From JAFGDI01 sp963667715 (GTDB lineage: Bacteria > Planctomycetota > Phycisphaerae > Sedimentisphaerales > SM23-30): a stretch of DNA of 64,000 nucleotides. A model generated the notes under the pieces. That model searched no databases. It had not been told where the DNA came from and saw only the letters and a program-made list of their open reading frames with translations. The position numbers and the translations under genes were made by a program. The DNA lies in the NCBI GenBank assembly GCA_963667715.1, contig OY763926.1:3038001-3102000 (forward strand), written 5' to 3'. Of this stretch, positions 15,001 to 21,720 are shown in pieces. The stretch's first letter is position 1. Every line of letters starts with the position of its first letter.

Positions 15001-18000
15001 ACCTACTAAAATTATATCTTCAGATGCGTATGATTTGACATATACATCATTTGCGGCATTTACTGTTACATCATTACCAATATAGGCAAGAGTAGTATTA
15101 CTTATAACACTGATATCCGCTGCCGGAGCAACGCCAACAACACCAGCACCAATAGTACCGGCAACAGCAACATGGGCAAAATCGCTGCTGGAGGCTACAT
15201 TAACCGACTGAAGTGCATGAGCAGTACCAGTGCCATTATTTATCTCTGCATCATCATCAATATATGCACGAGTATCGGCCGAGATAACATTAACGGAAGC
15301 AGAGATAGCGATACCGGCAGTTCCGCCGGCAACACTAACAGAGAAACATTCTATATCATCCTGATTACCAGCAGTAACAGACAAACCTCTGAAACCGCCA
15401 ATAGTAACACTGCTTAGCACTCTCTGACCATCAAATGATCTGTCAGTGGCAGCGTCCCCACCTTCGTCAATATTCATACTGGCCAGACTAGGAGCGTTAA
15501 CTTCGCCACCGTTGGCTAAAGTAGTAGAACTGGAGCTAACTGCAGAGCTGTTATTTGCTTCTATACCTTCATTACCAGCATTACCCGGATCAAATGTGCC
15601 CTGATACGAGATACTCTCATTAAATCCGCCAGCATCAACGGTGAAATATGAGGCATTACCGTCAGCCTGCACAACAGCATTTTTACCAATAAAAGCTCTA
15701 GTACTCTTATTTGCAACTGTTACACCGCCAGCAGCACCAAGGCCGACATATCCACCAATTGAGAGTACACCAACTACTTTATCGAGTTCGCTGCGGTCGT
15801 TAGCATCAATAATAATACTACCATTTGCATGAACATTACCCGGACCGGCATAGGCTACAGAATCGGTCGGATCTTCATCGCCAATAAATGCCCGGGTTAT
15901 AAGGTCAAGATTATGTACAGAGGCGTCAATACCAATACTAACCGATCCGGCAGCACCAATACCGGCAGCGACTGAGGTGATATCCTCAACAGAATCGGCC
16001 AGAATCTGCATATCACCTTCGGTATAGGCATTTACTCCAGAATCGATATAAGCTTTGGTGGTTTTATCGATAACACCGACATCAGCACCTAAACCAACAG
16101 CGGCTGTTCCAGCTGCGGCCAGAGAACCCGCAACAGTAACGAGCTTGGTCCGGTCATAGGCGTCGATCAGCATATCCGGCTGACCATATGATGAGCCATT
16201 ATCGGCTGTAATATCAGCCGAACGGGCAATATACGAGAGGGTAACTTCATCGAGAACAGTTACTACCGCAGTACCAGCGACAGCGGCTGTACCCGCTCCG
16301 GCACCAGCGGCGGAGATAGATATAATATCTTCAGTTGAATGGGCCTGTATGATTATGCCAACAGTACCAGAAGATTCAATAACAGCATTTTCACCGACAA
16401 AAGCAGTAACAGTATCGTTATGAACCAGAGTTGTATTTGCGGCACCAATACCAGCGTCGCCAGCAGCACCTACGGCACCAACGTACATTCTGAGATTTAG
16501 ATCGCCATCAGATTTTATTGTTATGTTACCATTGGCATCTATAACGGTAGAAGAAACCGCACTGGTATTTTCAACGTAGGCTGAGCTATTGGTAGTAATT
16601 ACCTGCACCGAGGCCGAACCGGCTATTCCGGCGGAATCGCCAATACCAATATTAGCCGCAATGGAAAGAATATCTTCTTTAGCATCTGACTCAACGGTAA
16701 CATTTCCGCCGGTAGATATCTGGGCACCATCGGCAATATATGCTCTTGTATTTTTATCAATTATACCAAGATCCAGACCAGCACCAATACCGACACCATC
16801 AGTTGAGATACCTATAGCACCAGCTGTACTATTGATCTTAGTGTCACTTCCGGCATGAACAAGCACGTGCTGGCCGTTGGATGGTAAGATATCCTGATTT
16901 ATCTGTGCACCACCAGTAATGTAAGCGGTAGTTTCCAGGTCGAAAAGATTTATGGAAGCAGAGCCGGCAACACCAACATCGCCGGAGGAGGCACCAGCAC
17001 CGGCGGCAACAGATGTTATATCAATTGAGCCAATATATGGTATTTCAAGGCCAAGCGGACTGATATTGGTATCAGCCTTTACTGAGAGCTGGTCATCGAC
17101 ATCAATATCAGCATCATCAATATAAGCAAGTGTTTGAGCATCAATAATATTCAGAGCTACAGCGGCACCCACACCAACTTCTTCACCAATACCACCGCCA
17201 CCAGCTACATTCTGAATCCCGATCTCAGCAAGTGCTATAACATTCATATTACCAGTAGTAGTTATATCTGCACCAGCGGAAATATAAGCAGTTGTAGTAG
17301 TTTCAGCAATAATAATAGCTACAGAACCGGCAGCTCCATTATCGCCACCGCCGCCAGCGGCCAGAGCCCAGGCCTTATAGTCGCTGGTCTTATCGATCGG
17401 AGTCTCGGCCTTTACACTTACGTGACGGCCACTTACCGTGGAATCGCCAATATAAGCGGTATTATGTACCGTAACTTTATTTACCGAAACAGCGGCCCCA
17501 ACATTAGTATCAGAATCGGCGTTTATGGCATCGCCAACAGCTTTTACGAAAACATCGGTTTCGCCAGAAGCGATAACATCAATATCAGCACCACTACTGA
17601 TAATTATACTATCAGCTATATAGGCTAAATTTGAGGTATTATAGACATTCACACCAACGGCGGCAGCTACACCAACACCGCCGGAGCCTGAGTCAGATTC
17701 TTCGCCAGCCTTACTACTGGCAGAGCTTGTTTCATTACTAGAGGACGGCAGCTCCTTGCTAGTAGTAACATTTGGGTTATCATTTACCTTTTCATTTGCC
17801 TCGGTATCGGCATCTTTACCACCATTTTCTTCAGTGGAAGCACCTTTGGCACCTGCTTTTATCTCTACTACATTATTATTATAGGCATCGGAGAGGATAG
17901 AGATATCAGCTCCGGCTGTTATATTTCTATGGAGAGATGCACTAACTATTTCATCTGAAACACCAACGCCAACAGCTACACCAACACCAACATCACTGCC

Positions 18001-21000
18001 GGCAGTTTCAGCGTCAGCGGTTGTATTGATATTTGAGCGATGATCGGCATGGATCATCAGATCGTTGGTTAAAGAAGTCGTTCCAGCGGCTGTACCCATG
18101 TAAGCTGTCGTATGATTGGCAGACAAAGTAATTGCGACAGATGGACTGATAGCAACATCACCAGCAGCACCAGCAACGGCGTTTGTCCTTACCAGAGTAT
18201 CCGCTGAGGCAAGAACGTTTATATTAGAGGCATTTGAAAGCGAGGCTCCATCATCAATACTGGCAATAGTGTAATTACTCTCAGCTATGGTAAGAGCAAC
18301 CGAGGCACCAATACCAACATCCGGGGAACCGGTAACTTTGGAATTAGCCACGGCAAAGCTCATACTGGAGCTATTGGCCGCTACATTTATATTAGCACCT
18401 GTCGTACCGCCGTCTGTGCCGTCGGAGCTTACGAGAGCTCCATTACCAATAGCAGCTTCGGAACGGTCGTGAGGCTTATTCATGCTAAATGCACCGCCAA
18501 TACCAACATCACTGGCACCGGCACCGGCTGTCGCCTCAGAGCCAAATACGCTTACCTGTTCCAGAGAATGGCTTGTTCCGGTAGCTTTAGATTTATCGAG
18601 ATCGATAGCTTCTTTTTTATAGGCGTCTGTCAGGGTCTTGGCCAGCTTGATCTTGGCTGGTTCCGCTTTATCAAAGATAATATAATATATCTCGCCATCT
18701 TTCAGGCCGCCAATAGCCTTATTTCCGCTGCCAGTACGATAAACTACAGCATCGCCAGTTTTTAGCCCGTGACTACTGCCCAGCTCAATAGTTTCATGTT
18801 CTTCAGTATCATCAACAGCGGTAGAAACAGTGAAAGAATCTACGTCATTATTATCGAGTACTTCAAGGGTAACACCCTCAGCATTAACAGTGGCGGCACC
18901 AATAATGGCTTCATCAACATTACTACCATCATTTATCGAAACCGCCGCACCGATGCCCACCTCACTCTTATTAGTACTACCGTCAGCAAGTGAAATATTA
19001 TTATTCATTGCCACAGTACGCAGTAAGAGACTGCCTTCAGCGTTTATAGTTACACCATCAGCTATATTGGCACTACTAGCCGCATCTGCGATATTTATAC
19101 TAATCGCAGCTGCCACAGTGACCTTGCCATCTGAACTACTGGCAGAAGAAGTCGCAGTGGTACCGCTACTGTCTTTATTACCGTTATTAGTTGCTTTAGT
19201 ATCCGCATCGTTACGTTTATCAGCTACTTCCTTATCAACATCCTTGGTCGAAGTAGAGTCATTCTGTCTATCTGTTGCAGTTTTACCACCTGCGGCACTG
19301 GCCTGAGCAAATGCCAGGGTATTGGTGTCAGAATCGGTAACCAATTCCAGATCGCCACCAACAGCAACCGAACGCAAGGTGGTCGCCAGTACATTATCGT
19401 CAATAGTATTTAATGCCAGAGAAGCACCTATCGCCGCACTAGAGCCAACAGTATCACCTTTGGCCAGAGTTTCAACCTTGGTATTATGGTCAGCATTCAG
19501 GCTAAGATCACCGGTAACAGTAAGTATAGTTCCGGCGGTATCAATTATCGCCCTGGTATCATTATTTGCGTTTAGAACCGCAGCTACAGGAGTAATTGCT
19601 ACGCCGTCAGAAGCTTCTGCCCCGCCTTTGGCCTCAGTCTTTATAATGTGATCGCTATTAGCAGAGAGCGAAAGGTCATCAGCCCCAGCAAGGATAACAT
19701 CGGATTCGACAGCAGCTCTGACATAGTTCTCTATGAGATTCATAGCATATGACGCACCAATACCAACACTTTCACCAGTGGCAGCCTCTAACGGCAAAGC
19801 CTTGACATTTGAACGTGTTTTAGCATTAGCGGTGAGAGCTAAATCGGCACCATTAACATCGATATTTGCACCTTCAGCTGTAAATGCTGCGATATTGGTA
19901 TTAACAAGATTTAATGCAAACGAGCCGGCAATTCCGACATTTTCACTGCCGGCACCAGCCTCGGCAACAGCTTCCATATTATCTTTACGAGTAAAGCCGT
20001 GATTTGTACCGGTAGCAGAAGTATGATCAAGGTCAACTGCAGTACCAGCCTTTAGGTCATCTAAACTGGCGGCGAGCTTGATAAGCTCAGGGTTGGCGTC
20101 ATCGTATATAACATAGTAGGTTTTACCACTTTCAAGACCACCAATTATGGTATTGCCAGTACCTGGTGAATATACAATTTCATCGCCACTGCGCAGACCA
20201 TGGCCATTGCCGAGTTTTATAGTATCATTTTCGTCGCTGATAATATCGGTATCAGTGGGATCAAAGGTGTAGCTTCTGTCTTGTTTAACACTTTCAACAG
20301 TAATAGTAGTTGCTGTAATATCAGCATCAGCGATCCAGGCTTTAGTATCAATATCAACAAAGTTCAGAGCCGCGGCAACGCCAACACCAGTTTCACCCTG
20401 GGTAGCTTTGCCGTCAGCCCAGGCGGTAGCCATTTCGCTGGAAACGGCTCTAATATTGACATTATCAGCACTAATGAAACCAGTAGAGTCGAGCCAGGCC
20501 TCTGTGGTTGCAGCCATATCAGAGATTGCAACAGCCGCAGCTACGTTCAGGTCACCATCACTATTACTGGCATCTTTATCTTTAAGTTTATTTTCTGAGT
20601 CATTACTGCCGTCACTACTGGCTGAAGCCCCACCTTTAGTAGAGATAGCAACGCTTTTAATATTAGCAGTAGAATTAGATGTGATGTTTATATCACCGGC
20701 AGTTGAGGAAGTATGGGTACTTCCGTCGATATATGCCTGAGTTTGTCCGCCGTAATATGAGAATGCCAGGGTAGCACCAGCCGAAGAATTGCCGCCAGCA
20801 CTGCCGTCAGCCTTGGCCAGAGAAGTAACATTGTTATTAGCAGTTATATTTATATCGCCACTTACGGCCAAGGCGGTATTGCCGGAGATGTGGGCTATGG
20901 AGTTACTATCGATAATATTAACAGCAACTGCGGCATCAAGAGAACTGTCACTGGAAGAATCAGATTCGGCCTTGGCAAAAGTATCTACAATTGAGGTGGT

Positions 21001-21705
21001 GACAATATTCAGGTCACCACTTGTGGTAATAGCAGCACCGTCAACATCAACCTCGGCGGTAGAACTGGCGGCAATCATTGTTATTTTGAATGAACTTAGG
21101 GAAAAACCATCGCAATCAAGGTCAAGACTCGACTGAGCGGAAAGAGTGATCGTTGTAGCATTGATCGTTGCCCCGGAAACATCAACCAGAGCAGTAGAAC
21201 TGGCAAGAATAGCTTCATCTTCAAAGTTAAAGCCAAGCTGGTTGAGATCGTCAAGGATACCGGCATCGGTCGCAGAAGCTTCCAGACTTAGCTCGTCGGC
21301 AGTAACTGTTGCACCAGAATCAATTGTGATCGTTTCAGCATTTACAACCTGTAAGTCCTTACCCGGTATGTTAAGCGATTCTATAGTGAGAGTGTCATTG
21401 CCATCACCCATATCAATAAGCAGCTTATCCTGCGATGCCAGATCTATCACTTCAGAAAAGCCAAAACCCGAAAGTAACAATCTGGAAGGATCAGAAGGAT
21501 AATGTTCAAGGGTAAGATTACTGCTGCCTGAACCAGTTTCGACAGTAAGAACACCAGGGGTGTCAGTAGGCCCGAGATCAAACCCCAACCCCGCAGTTTT
21601 ACTATCAAGCAGAACACGTGTTTCCAACTGCTCCAGCTTTAATGACCCATTTATATCTTCACGCAGAGAACGCTTCAACTTCCTCAATAGTCTTCTATAT
21701 CCCAT
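1..21705 (-). CDS. Giant multidomain LExRxLL/RTX adhesin-like surface protein (partial, C-terminus outside window)
   Basis: One frame stays open from the start codon to the left edge, about 7,235 codons, with no stop in any stretch checked. The ATG at 21705 is preferred over the one at 21720 because only it has a GGAG, nine bases upstream. Residues 24-34 read LEQLETRVLLD, matching the LExRxLL motif at the N-terminus of very large secreted planctomycete and proteobacterial proteins; there is no ordinary signal peptide. Approximate order: adhesin repeats (170-3235), FHA-like beta-helical region (3235-5135), RTX repeats (5140-5420), probable beta-propeller (5460-5845), parallel beta-helix (5865-6250), jelly-roll-like domain (6335-6490), KNH-like domain (6510-6595), second beta-helix (6635-7050) and the start of another KNH-like domain. 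Likely role, by inference: adhesion or cell-surface matrix, exported by a type I-like route. No secretion genes are adjacent on the visible side. Confidence 0.88.
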   Translation of the reverse strand, partial: MGYRRLLRKLKRSLREDINGSLKLEQLETRVLLDSKTAGLGFDLGPTDTPGVLTVETGSGSSNLTLEHYPSDPSRLLLSGFGFSEVIDLASQDKLLIDMGDGNDTLTIESLNIPGKDLQVVNAETITIDSGATVTADELSLEASATDAGILDDLNQLGFNFEDEAILASSTALVDVSGATINATTITLSAQSSLDLDCDGFSLSSFKITMIAASSTAEVDVDGAAITTSGDLNIVTTSIVDTFAKAESDSSSDSSLDAAVAVNIIDSNSIAHISGNTALAVSGDINITANNNVTSLAKADGSAGGNSSAGATLAFSYYGGQTQAYIDGSTHTSSTAGDINITSNSTANIKSVAISTKGGASASSDGSNDSENKLKDKDASNSDGDLNVAAAVAISDMAATTEAWLDSTGFISADNVNIRAVSSEMATAWADGKATQGETGVGVAAALNFVDIDTKAWIADADITATTITVESVKQDRSYTFDPTDTDIISDENDTIKLGNGHGLRSGDEIVYSPGTGNTIIGGLESGKTYYVIYDDANPELIKLAASLDDLKAGTAVDLDHTSATGTNHGFTRKDNMEAVAEAGAGSENVGIAGSFALNLVNTNIAAFTAEGANIDVNGADLALTANAKTRSNVKALPLEAATGESVGIGASYAMNLIENYVRAAVESDVILAGADDLSLSANSDHIIKTEAKGGAEASDGVAITPVAAVLNANNDTRAIIDTAGTILTVTGDLSLNADHNTKVETLAKGDTVGSSAAIGASLALNTIDDNVLATTLRSVAVGGDLELVTDSDTNTLAFAQASAAGGKTATDRQNDSTSTKDVDKEVADKRNDADTKATNNGNKDSSGTTATSSASSSDGKVTVAAAISINIADAASSANIADGVTINAEGSLLLRTVAMNNNISLADGSTNKSEVGIGAAVSINDGSNVDEAIIGAATVNAEGVTLEVLDNNDVDSFTVSTAVDDTEEHETIELGSSHGLKTGDAVVYRTGSGNKAIGGLKDGEIYYIIFDKAEPAKIKLAKTLTDAYKKEAIDLDKSKATGTSHSLEQVSVFGSEATAGAGASDVGIGGAFSMNKPHDRSEAAIGNGALVSSDGTDGGTTGANINVAANSSSMSFAVANSKVTGSPDVGIGASVALTIAESNYTIASIDDGASLSNASNINVLASADTLVRTNAVAGAAGDVAISPSVAITLSANHTTAYMGTAAGTTSLTNDLMIHADHRSNINTTADAETAGSDVGVGVAVGVGVSDEIVSASLHRNITAGADISILSDAYNNNVVEIKAGAKGASTEENGGKDADTEANEKVNDNPNVTTSKELPSSSNETSSASSKAGEESDSGSGGVGVAAAVGVNVYNTSNLAYIADSIIISSGADIDVIASGETDVFVKAVGDAINADSDTNVGAAVSVNKVTVHNTAYIGDSTVSGRHVSVKAETPIDKTSDYKAWALAAGGGGDNGAAGSVAIIIAETTTTAYISAGADITTTGNMNVIALAEIGIQNVAGGGGIGEEVGVGAAVALNIIDAQTLAYIDDADIDVDDQLSVKADTNISPLGLEIPYIGSIDITSVAAGAGASSGDVGVAGSASINLFDLETTAYITGGAQINQDILPSNGQHVLVHAGSDTKINSTAGAIGISTDGVGIGAGLDLGIIDKNTRAYIADGAQISTGGNVTVESDAKEDILSIAANIGIGDSAGIAGSASVQVITTNSSAYVENTSAVSSTVIDANGNITIKSDGDLNLRMYVGAVGAAGDAGIGAANTTLVHNDTVTAFVGENAVIESSGTVGIIIQAHSTEDIISISAAGAGAGTAAVAGTAVVTVLDEVTLSYIARSADITADNGSSYGQPDMLIDAYDRTKLVTVAGSLAAAGTAAVGLGADVGVIDKTTKAYIDSGVNAYTEGDMQILADSVEDITSVAAGIGAAGSVSIGIDASVHNLDLITRAFIGDEDPTDSVAYAGPGNVHANGSIIIDANDRSELDKVVGVLSIGGYVGLGAAGGVTVANKSTRAFIGKNAVVQADGNASYFTVDAGGFNESISYQGTFDPGNAGNEGIEANNSSAVSSSSTTLANGGEVNAPSLASMNIDEGGDAATDRSFDGQRVLSSVTIGGFRGLSVTAGNQDDIECFSVSVAGGTAGIAISASVNVISADTRAYIDDDAEINNGTGTAHALQSVNVASSSDFAHVAVAGTIGAGVVGVAPAADISVISNTTLAYIGNDVTVNAANDVYVKSYASEDIILVGFGIAAGYVGVGGAVSVLSIDNVTTAVIGSNSDVFAGGDVLVYAKDNSDFDGISGAVGAGFVGIGGSVGVMSIDKDTSAYIDSNAEVDALGNGTGISGVLNGDVSADGNSFTAETVSGVIVQAQSREDIFHLSVAAGAGFVGVSGGVTVTMLDSDTNAFINSNAQVNNHSTGADSDQSVYVNASNQVDVTSFAGAIAGGFVGVGGAVEVGGIKNDVGAFVRSGALVSAEKDVAVNAVGIKDVDANTISGAGGVVGLTASVSVWSLGTPIDRTYSDSSGNSASAVEGDEGVEADSDAAAQSETVSGEVSGLLGGFDDDSSNPNNSSTKRVGEATGSASDSLNASSPTQASLLSELNSTAPTVGIEAAIDSGAVITAGGNIEVRAGEDLTIDFTSGAGAVGLVGAGAAVSVANIAASVNAHADGVLSADGDIIIDAFLDEKMSVTTVAGSLGFVALGAAVAVIEDNSTVIAALGDGAVVMKADSVIINSDAVQNFDGETDQVAAGAVGAGASFVKLTSNLAVQSYVGNNVTIGLGGAFVVNDLDIDAGSSINMDVTTTGIAAGIGANTVNFAHADINPSVEALIGDGSTVRVQGLVAIDADFDTDSSAVGVGVSTGGFAIGAMISEVSLGKGNGEYEVIAGIGSNTIIDAETLRITADSRDDLFSESQACGGALLAVTGAVTRMSNDNAVLTIIGDDSTINVVSMYMTSKHDSIFDSSADSLTIALASGSGASIDSVNTAKSNILIGTGNEITAHGIRLVTYNGLDKSQYANSNNLRSASASVAGVDYLLSETRIGDGINKFESVITIGSGTHMEAVGDNSNPGVFIAESLVDIYAVDNVRAEGVSGFNITRAKSQITTYSLAAVNVNGAYLENTSGDIFLTARTISTVNAGANLMVASAIGGHAGAYANAETNAANMINLTDAIVKADDVNLYTGRDNVAELNLLYSFANTEITTFSLLPSVISHPRPKVIINEDNTVNISGTSQVLALGNANLAALEGIGGNMRGDTDGLMLSLSLIPYGVDVGKNANVTSTNNINIDTNARVEAGINNKVVVKVLPVTNGSQVFDTARIGTLLDDDEKALIGIDSGLDYEYSALDLDNITFSISTGTIVQVTAGANAGGLVGHYYEYLPEIISSDGIVLQVEDYSDSSRWKHLGTTLDPEVEAETAVYSSDVTLNFISELDNKFYVIKPVDLDNPVLSYVNVGNLLLQQRETILGWIASHSSNPEAVARYQVQLEALDETIAELGLFEYGVNEETGEAVQIIRQELDLLFVDLPDIYAAPGSVFIDVDGVSSTYYEAMVGTQIIARAGAGIDIYNESPFTMSVNDAVVRDNRKVVIADGERVVLEPGNVYVNYIPLTEEEDISDKNISILQDALPASSYDLGSLELPGLDQDLYILGDVINENGDLYIENKEGSINVSGEIRAANINIVSARDFNLNTDDWLHTNRDPRQYISYTDLRGGVWSEEGTTASDIYNDYSGLVEGLDDAIAYNESSILAMGSITVTARYLNINGLIQSGVDTIELVVSADFNPGNSTVNLVDENGNVLDGISFGEQNVPVDGYYDSEKQAIVLEDIIPQGGKVTLAGEIFSTGNGQIKVAHGYTSVDIDNNSDYTLILNRIDTTTERIGKITIIDTSTLQKTEYTVDADNVIETVSYGSLVEDISVDDGVISRIEYTVDTVSSHDIADPLYYETQEGLMYVWTEGQGATRTTVTKYEKKSFNLFGDNALADWLVADDSWKWKESHFTDAAPLLFSEALVTAGDPDAPDYADGSVYSILYEQMADIAVEVLKDQTLVRDLETGIIYRYVGDDGKIAFVSLDSETGEVTPCIDFADSDDWEEDGSVDPETYEENPATNQFDSDYRNYSFDVKEWTTGGGWLRKKTVHTLITQVESIKDYYTHSLKADYPIEISFIAGDASPSIHIESAGSIYLYGNINSPEQGSIELISENGSVTSNLAAAIYGVSPTISAGGEVKVNIEGNKGALNVTAGGDIELAAVSLDNTSSSFELATVTSADGDVLVIAPNGITVSGTGSIISGNAIELYAGSGSIGAINRRVNINSNINGTGGIAAYADGSIYLNETIGAMKLIKPANFTPDTGSIISESGNVYLSTVSGSIYDAYYENFNAAAQLGSDYSLGDESGDILVPTSVSQQYPLSAGMMKYLYPHTELLGYDPGEPAAEMPNISAANVFINAGGAGSVGRVSDFNLIDMSGGYNSMTLNQILALSSSAIDDIIGFSHALYIYNGVSGTEIDLENADYSTTDWQKIQTDFFTNPDRSQEKLVNIHNSDTVLVQYSVDEYGLYRYLGGSGEIDLAQQDFQNASRWVRITADLDSKDGSTVVGTGMIVEDFHAIDYLSLRIWDDLEIAASDSITIDAGNNVSVQSSSALQLNKVSGAGDIRLVADGIISDMRTDPNAAVVSGGNLTLVSDFAIEAFNGTDPLRIQVANGGQLTATINGSANIRQIAEDAVIRGVTYPVNDLIVARTVAGGEVHITVEEGDMIIGRVSSGSAVTLDVDNNIIDFFNDSVSPVVNIFTGEAPDPLTGNLIITAGGSVGSLENPIDLDLKHTGTIKVDADNDIVLTEVQGNMNIVTIDSEYGNVILSVDGSILDAASGFIGNPAVDIIGNNISLTAVNGSIGVLNDPVDINSSHYLYGTLTSSSSLDTYIIETTGDLNLNTVVTDDHTAYLYVVNGSMLNSGLSPVNVDSGLAYLYAYSNIGSASSAITTAVGSIESNSAYGSTWIYNRLDVAVGGVVSSNSGMSAFGEISLINDGSVFIAEDITADSDIAISARDTLNYDESLILDRAVSITSASGTIELLAGDDIRIDEYSSVYAAINIVVFGDANSADDTGSNIELYGSMVAPVLIVRGGADNDTVLVDVNYPISELAVNLTINTFGGDDRIELLNVWKLVSDISILAGSGNDIVYGSSKGETIDGGSGKDLIYAGDGNDIIIGGSGADEIHAGRGNDQVYGYQISPDGDDAASDVIYGDHGNDTIYAGIGDDTIYGGLGNDTIYGNAGNDSIDGGFGADILMGQAGHDVINAGYGDGNTIDGGAGNDTLYGSDDGTDYILGDSGDDRIMGLAGNDIIAGGAGNDIIEGGSGDDQIEGNSGSDIIAGNGDHDTIYGDSFSYYLATADDGAVDILFGDYGTGGNEADSGQDQLFGGDGNDLLYGEAGDDYLDGGSGADLEDYGNIGDDSAFAAPAPTADPAMVPVDNTYEYAIGTLPSGVDQIGRWAEFSGSAAGSGLSGDSALSVEPAIAAGNGKQYVAWADGRNGNMEIYVSLHESGQWSELAGSASFGGISTSPASSTAPSITLTTAGDPVVVWTESNGSTSDIIAARYDSSANGGSGGWLSLGNISSSGMADNAVIMQTDLGLVAAWLDSSSGTEQVYVSYYNGSSWQALASGSASGGGISQSSYNISDFEIAVSGSKIAVSWSQQVDGFKRIYLKEYNSGSFNELAGSATSGIGSGYSWSEPTIAYLAGELFVAWEGALNIDGQMSSDIYAVRYDSVEADFVPAGANGLASGGISVSDGFASMPELAVGGGKLYLAWTDSTGNAGSDSSVIYVKVWDGSSFVEELPGDSSGVGISTTGGNITALDLSVDPLGSPYVTWQDGSQGESEIYVRGNDFAVADAVGHGIFVADNSTSIQSILDTYDLGSGDVIVVTDIQNGFTVSADDAGVAFWGAGSSLVDGSITISAGADDVILQRLAITESITVSGANGFTLVESSLNGTLSLNSAVDAQIMHNSFLGGFTSDAIVLDNVDSVTLEYNYIGSISGIVIDSASNGSITNNTIVSTDTGINIDAVFSGTISDNDISAVAIGVDYNAAAQLNNNNIHGNVVGIHTTVSDPANALGFVAGSEANDIYVNSTGIQLDNAIVQMQHIYGNVTGITGSGTIGGSSIETANLIEHNSAGISAFDGLIQYNRIAYNDTGISASDDQEIFYNEIYRNSSYGILVSGETDVRIVNNTLYAPHGDNIHLRSGASEVEIRNNILWAESGYDIYVANDSQSGYFSDYNLLHITDTGKLGYWTRDFTDILDWQQDITRYDLHSIGSTVVNPNLSDPHFADITNDNYQVLELVGGLRYTSPSINSGDPGSTQILGDLYDNLLANPGFESGLTGWTTSNGSLVKSSSPVAHEGTSYYSAGTVEEGYAQQSIDLLSYYSASELDSNDFVLIFGGRIRSHAELPEDHGKISLTFKDGSNNVIDTVLLEAEDYSDFWELVSTSVNIPIGARSVDYRFQADRNTGTSNDSYLDHAFVYVVSENDAPDIGAAGNTVYDVSVDQPTINLRWPDLYTDWELAVSHEILWDTYGNTDDTNVKIDLYIDSPQGPEYLLTIIDSTPDTGSYNWIPELTGDERLDYGTYGLRIQVSLVDTPEIFDRAAESFTIPEDGTDYYVDDNSDLGDQYTPTAVGSNRNTGKTPDAPKPNIANILYNYDLRSGSDIIYTDTGDYPMINRLTVSGSIDRGYGLDESFVVTGPDYSASAVTLHPAIPGDRTGAIVDLYNADLVTLEHLTIYGDKRGVYAYGGSENITINDVVSYGNLEEGFRLESDGQLSTLSGLRAYNNEGDGIYISGEFAAMVNSWSYDNDGAGLRLYNARGIQIQSSEFYNNAVGIDVYNSTSNVYTYVGMNPTDDLSVPVGNLVHDNDSYGIYSEGNVKIAGNHVYDNTASTGIYSFRYGVVDNNVVNGNNVGIYGRNTAISNNRVYANAATGINAVDHSDVNMNVVYSNTLGIAAYNYQSYYYGEIANNIVYDNSALGIQLIYARQVGDIKPAIVNNTIYQPEGNGIHILASSHNVLLENNIIWVESGYGVTVASDSQEDFISDYNIFYTGAGAFVGKWQDVDQETLLLWQVAASADDHSLQKDPIFVDIDGADDILGNDGGSEDTGADDDFHLQSIVGSYHDALLVPILDPSTGAPYQPAVAATTADAVQSPAIDRGSLDYPYTNEPIPNGGYLNIGAYGNTTQASLSPYEYIMVISPDGGEVLPAEQAFDITWRSDSIIRFI
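550..4110 (-). other. Two right-handed beta-helix blocks with jelly-roll and Kre9/KNH-like domains between them
   Basis: Nucleotides 4110-2950 and 1800-550 encode short asparagine-rich turns such as NNTIVSTDTGI, YNEIYRNSSYGI and NNIIW, typical of PbH1/NosD-type parallel beta-helices. Between them, near 2700-2230, NPGFESGLTGW opens a jelly-roll, carbohydrate-binding-like domain. Nucleotides 2180-1930 encode a domain with VKIDLYIDSP, STPDTGSYNW and YGLRIQV, which fits the Kre9/KNH type. At 30-90 the motif PDGGEVLPAEQAFDITW opens a second KNH-like copy that is cut by the window edge. Confidence 0.6.
4170..5330 (-). other. Probable beta-propeller domain of the giant protein
   Basis: About 385 residues with six or more repeats built around VAWxD or VxWTES strands, IYVxxYNGSSW strands and an LAGSASxGGIS connector (for example AWADG, VWTES, AAWLD, VSWSQ, AWEGA, AWTDS, TWQDG). 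The spacing of roughly 55-65 residues fits propeller blades. The fold assignment is inferred from repeat shape; the family was not identified. Confidence 0.55.
5455..6275 (-). repeat. RTX (hemolysin-type) calcium-binding nonapeptide block inside the giant gene
   Basis: The minus-strand translation gives consecutive GGxGxDxIx nonapeptides, for example YGGLGNDTI, DGGAGNDTL, AGGAGNDII and EGGSGDDQI, over about 270 residues. This is the calcium-binding beta-roll signature of RTX proteins. It sits between the FHA-like region and a probable beta-propeller rather than at the extreme C-terminus, so the export signal, if RTX-type, should lie beyond the left edge. Confidence 0.9.
12000..21200 (-). repeat. 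Filamentous-adhesin (LktA-like) protein repeat array inside the giant gene
   Basis: The encoded protein repeats a unit of roughly 65-80 residues. Each unit has a glycine/alanine-rich strand such as GAGFVGVGGAVSV, then a strand like NVTTAYIG, then a short turn and a strand resembling VNAANDVYVKS. Several tens of units follow one another, broken by acidic Ser/Asp-rich linkers near 19140-19290, 17680-17860 and 14030-14170. The pattern matches filamentous adhesins of the leukotoxin LktA type and implies a long beta-solenoid stalk. Units have diverged in DNA; I saw no long exact DNA repeats. Confidence 0.75.
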
Positions 21706-21720
21706 GACAGAAAACTCCAT

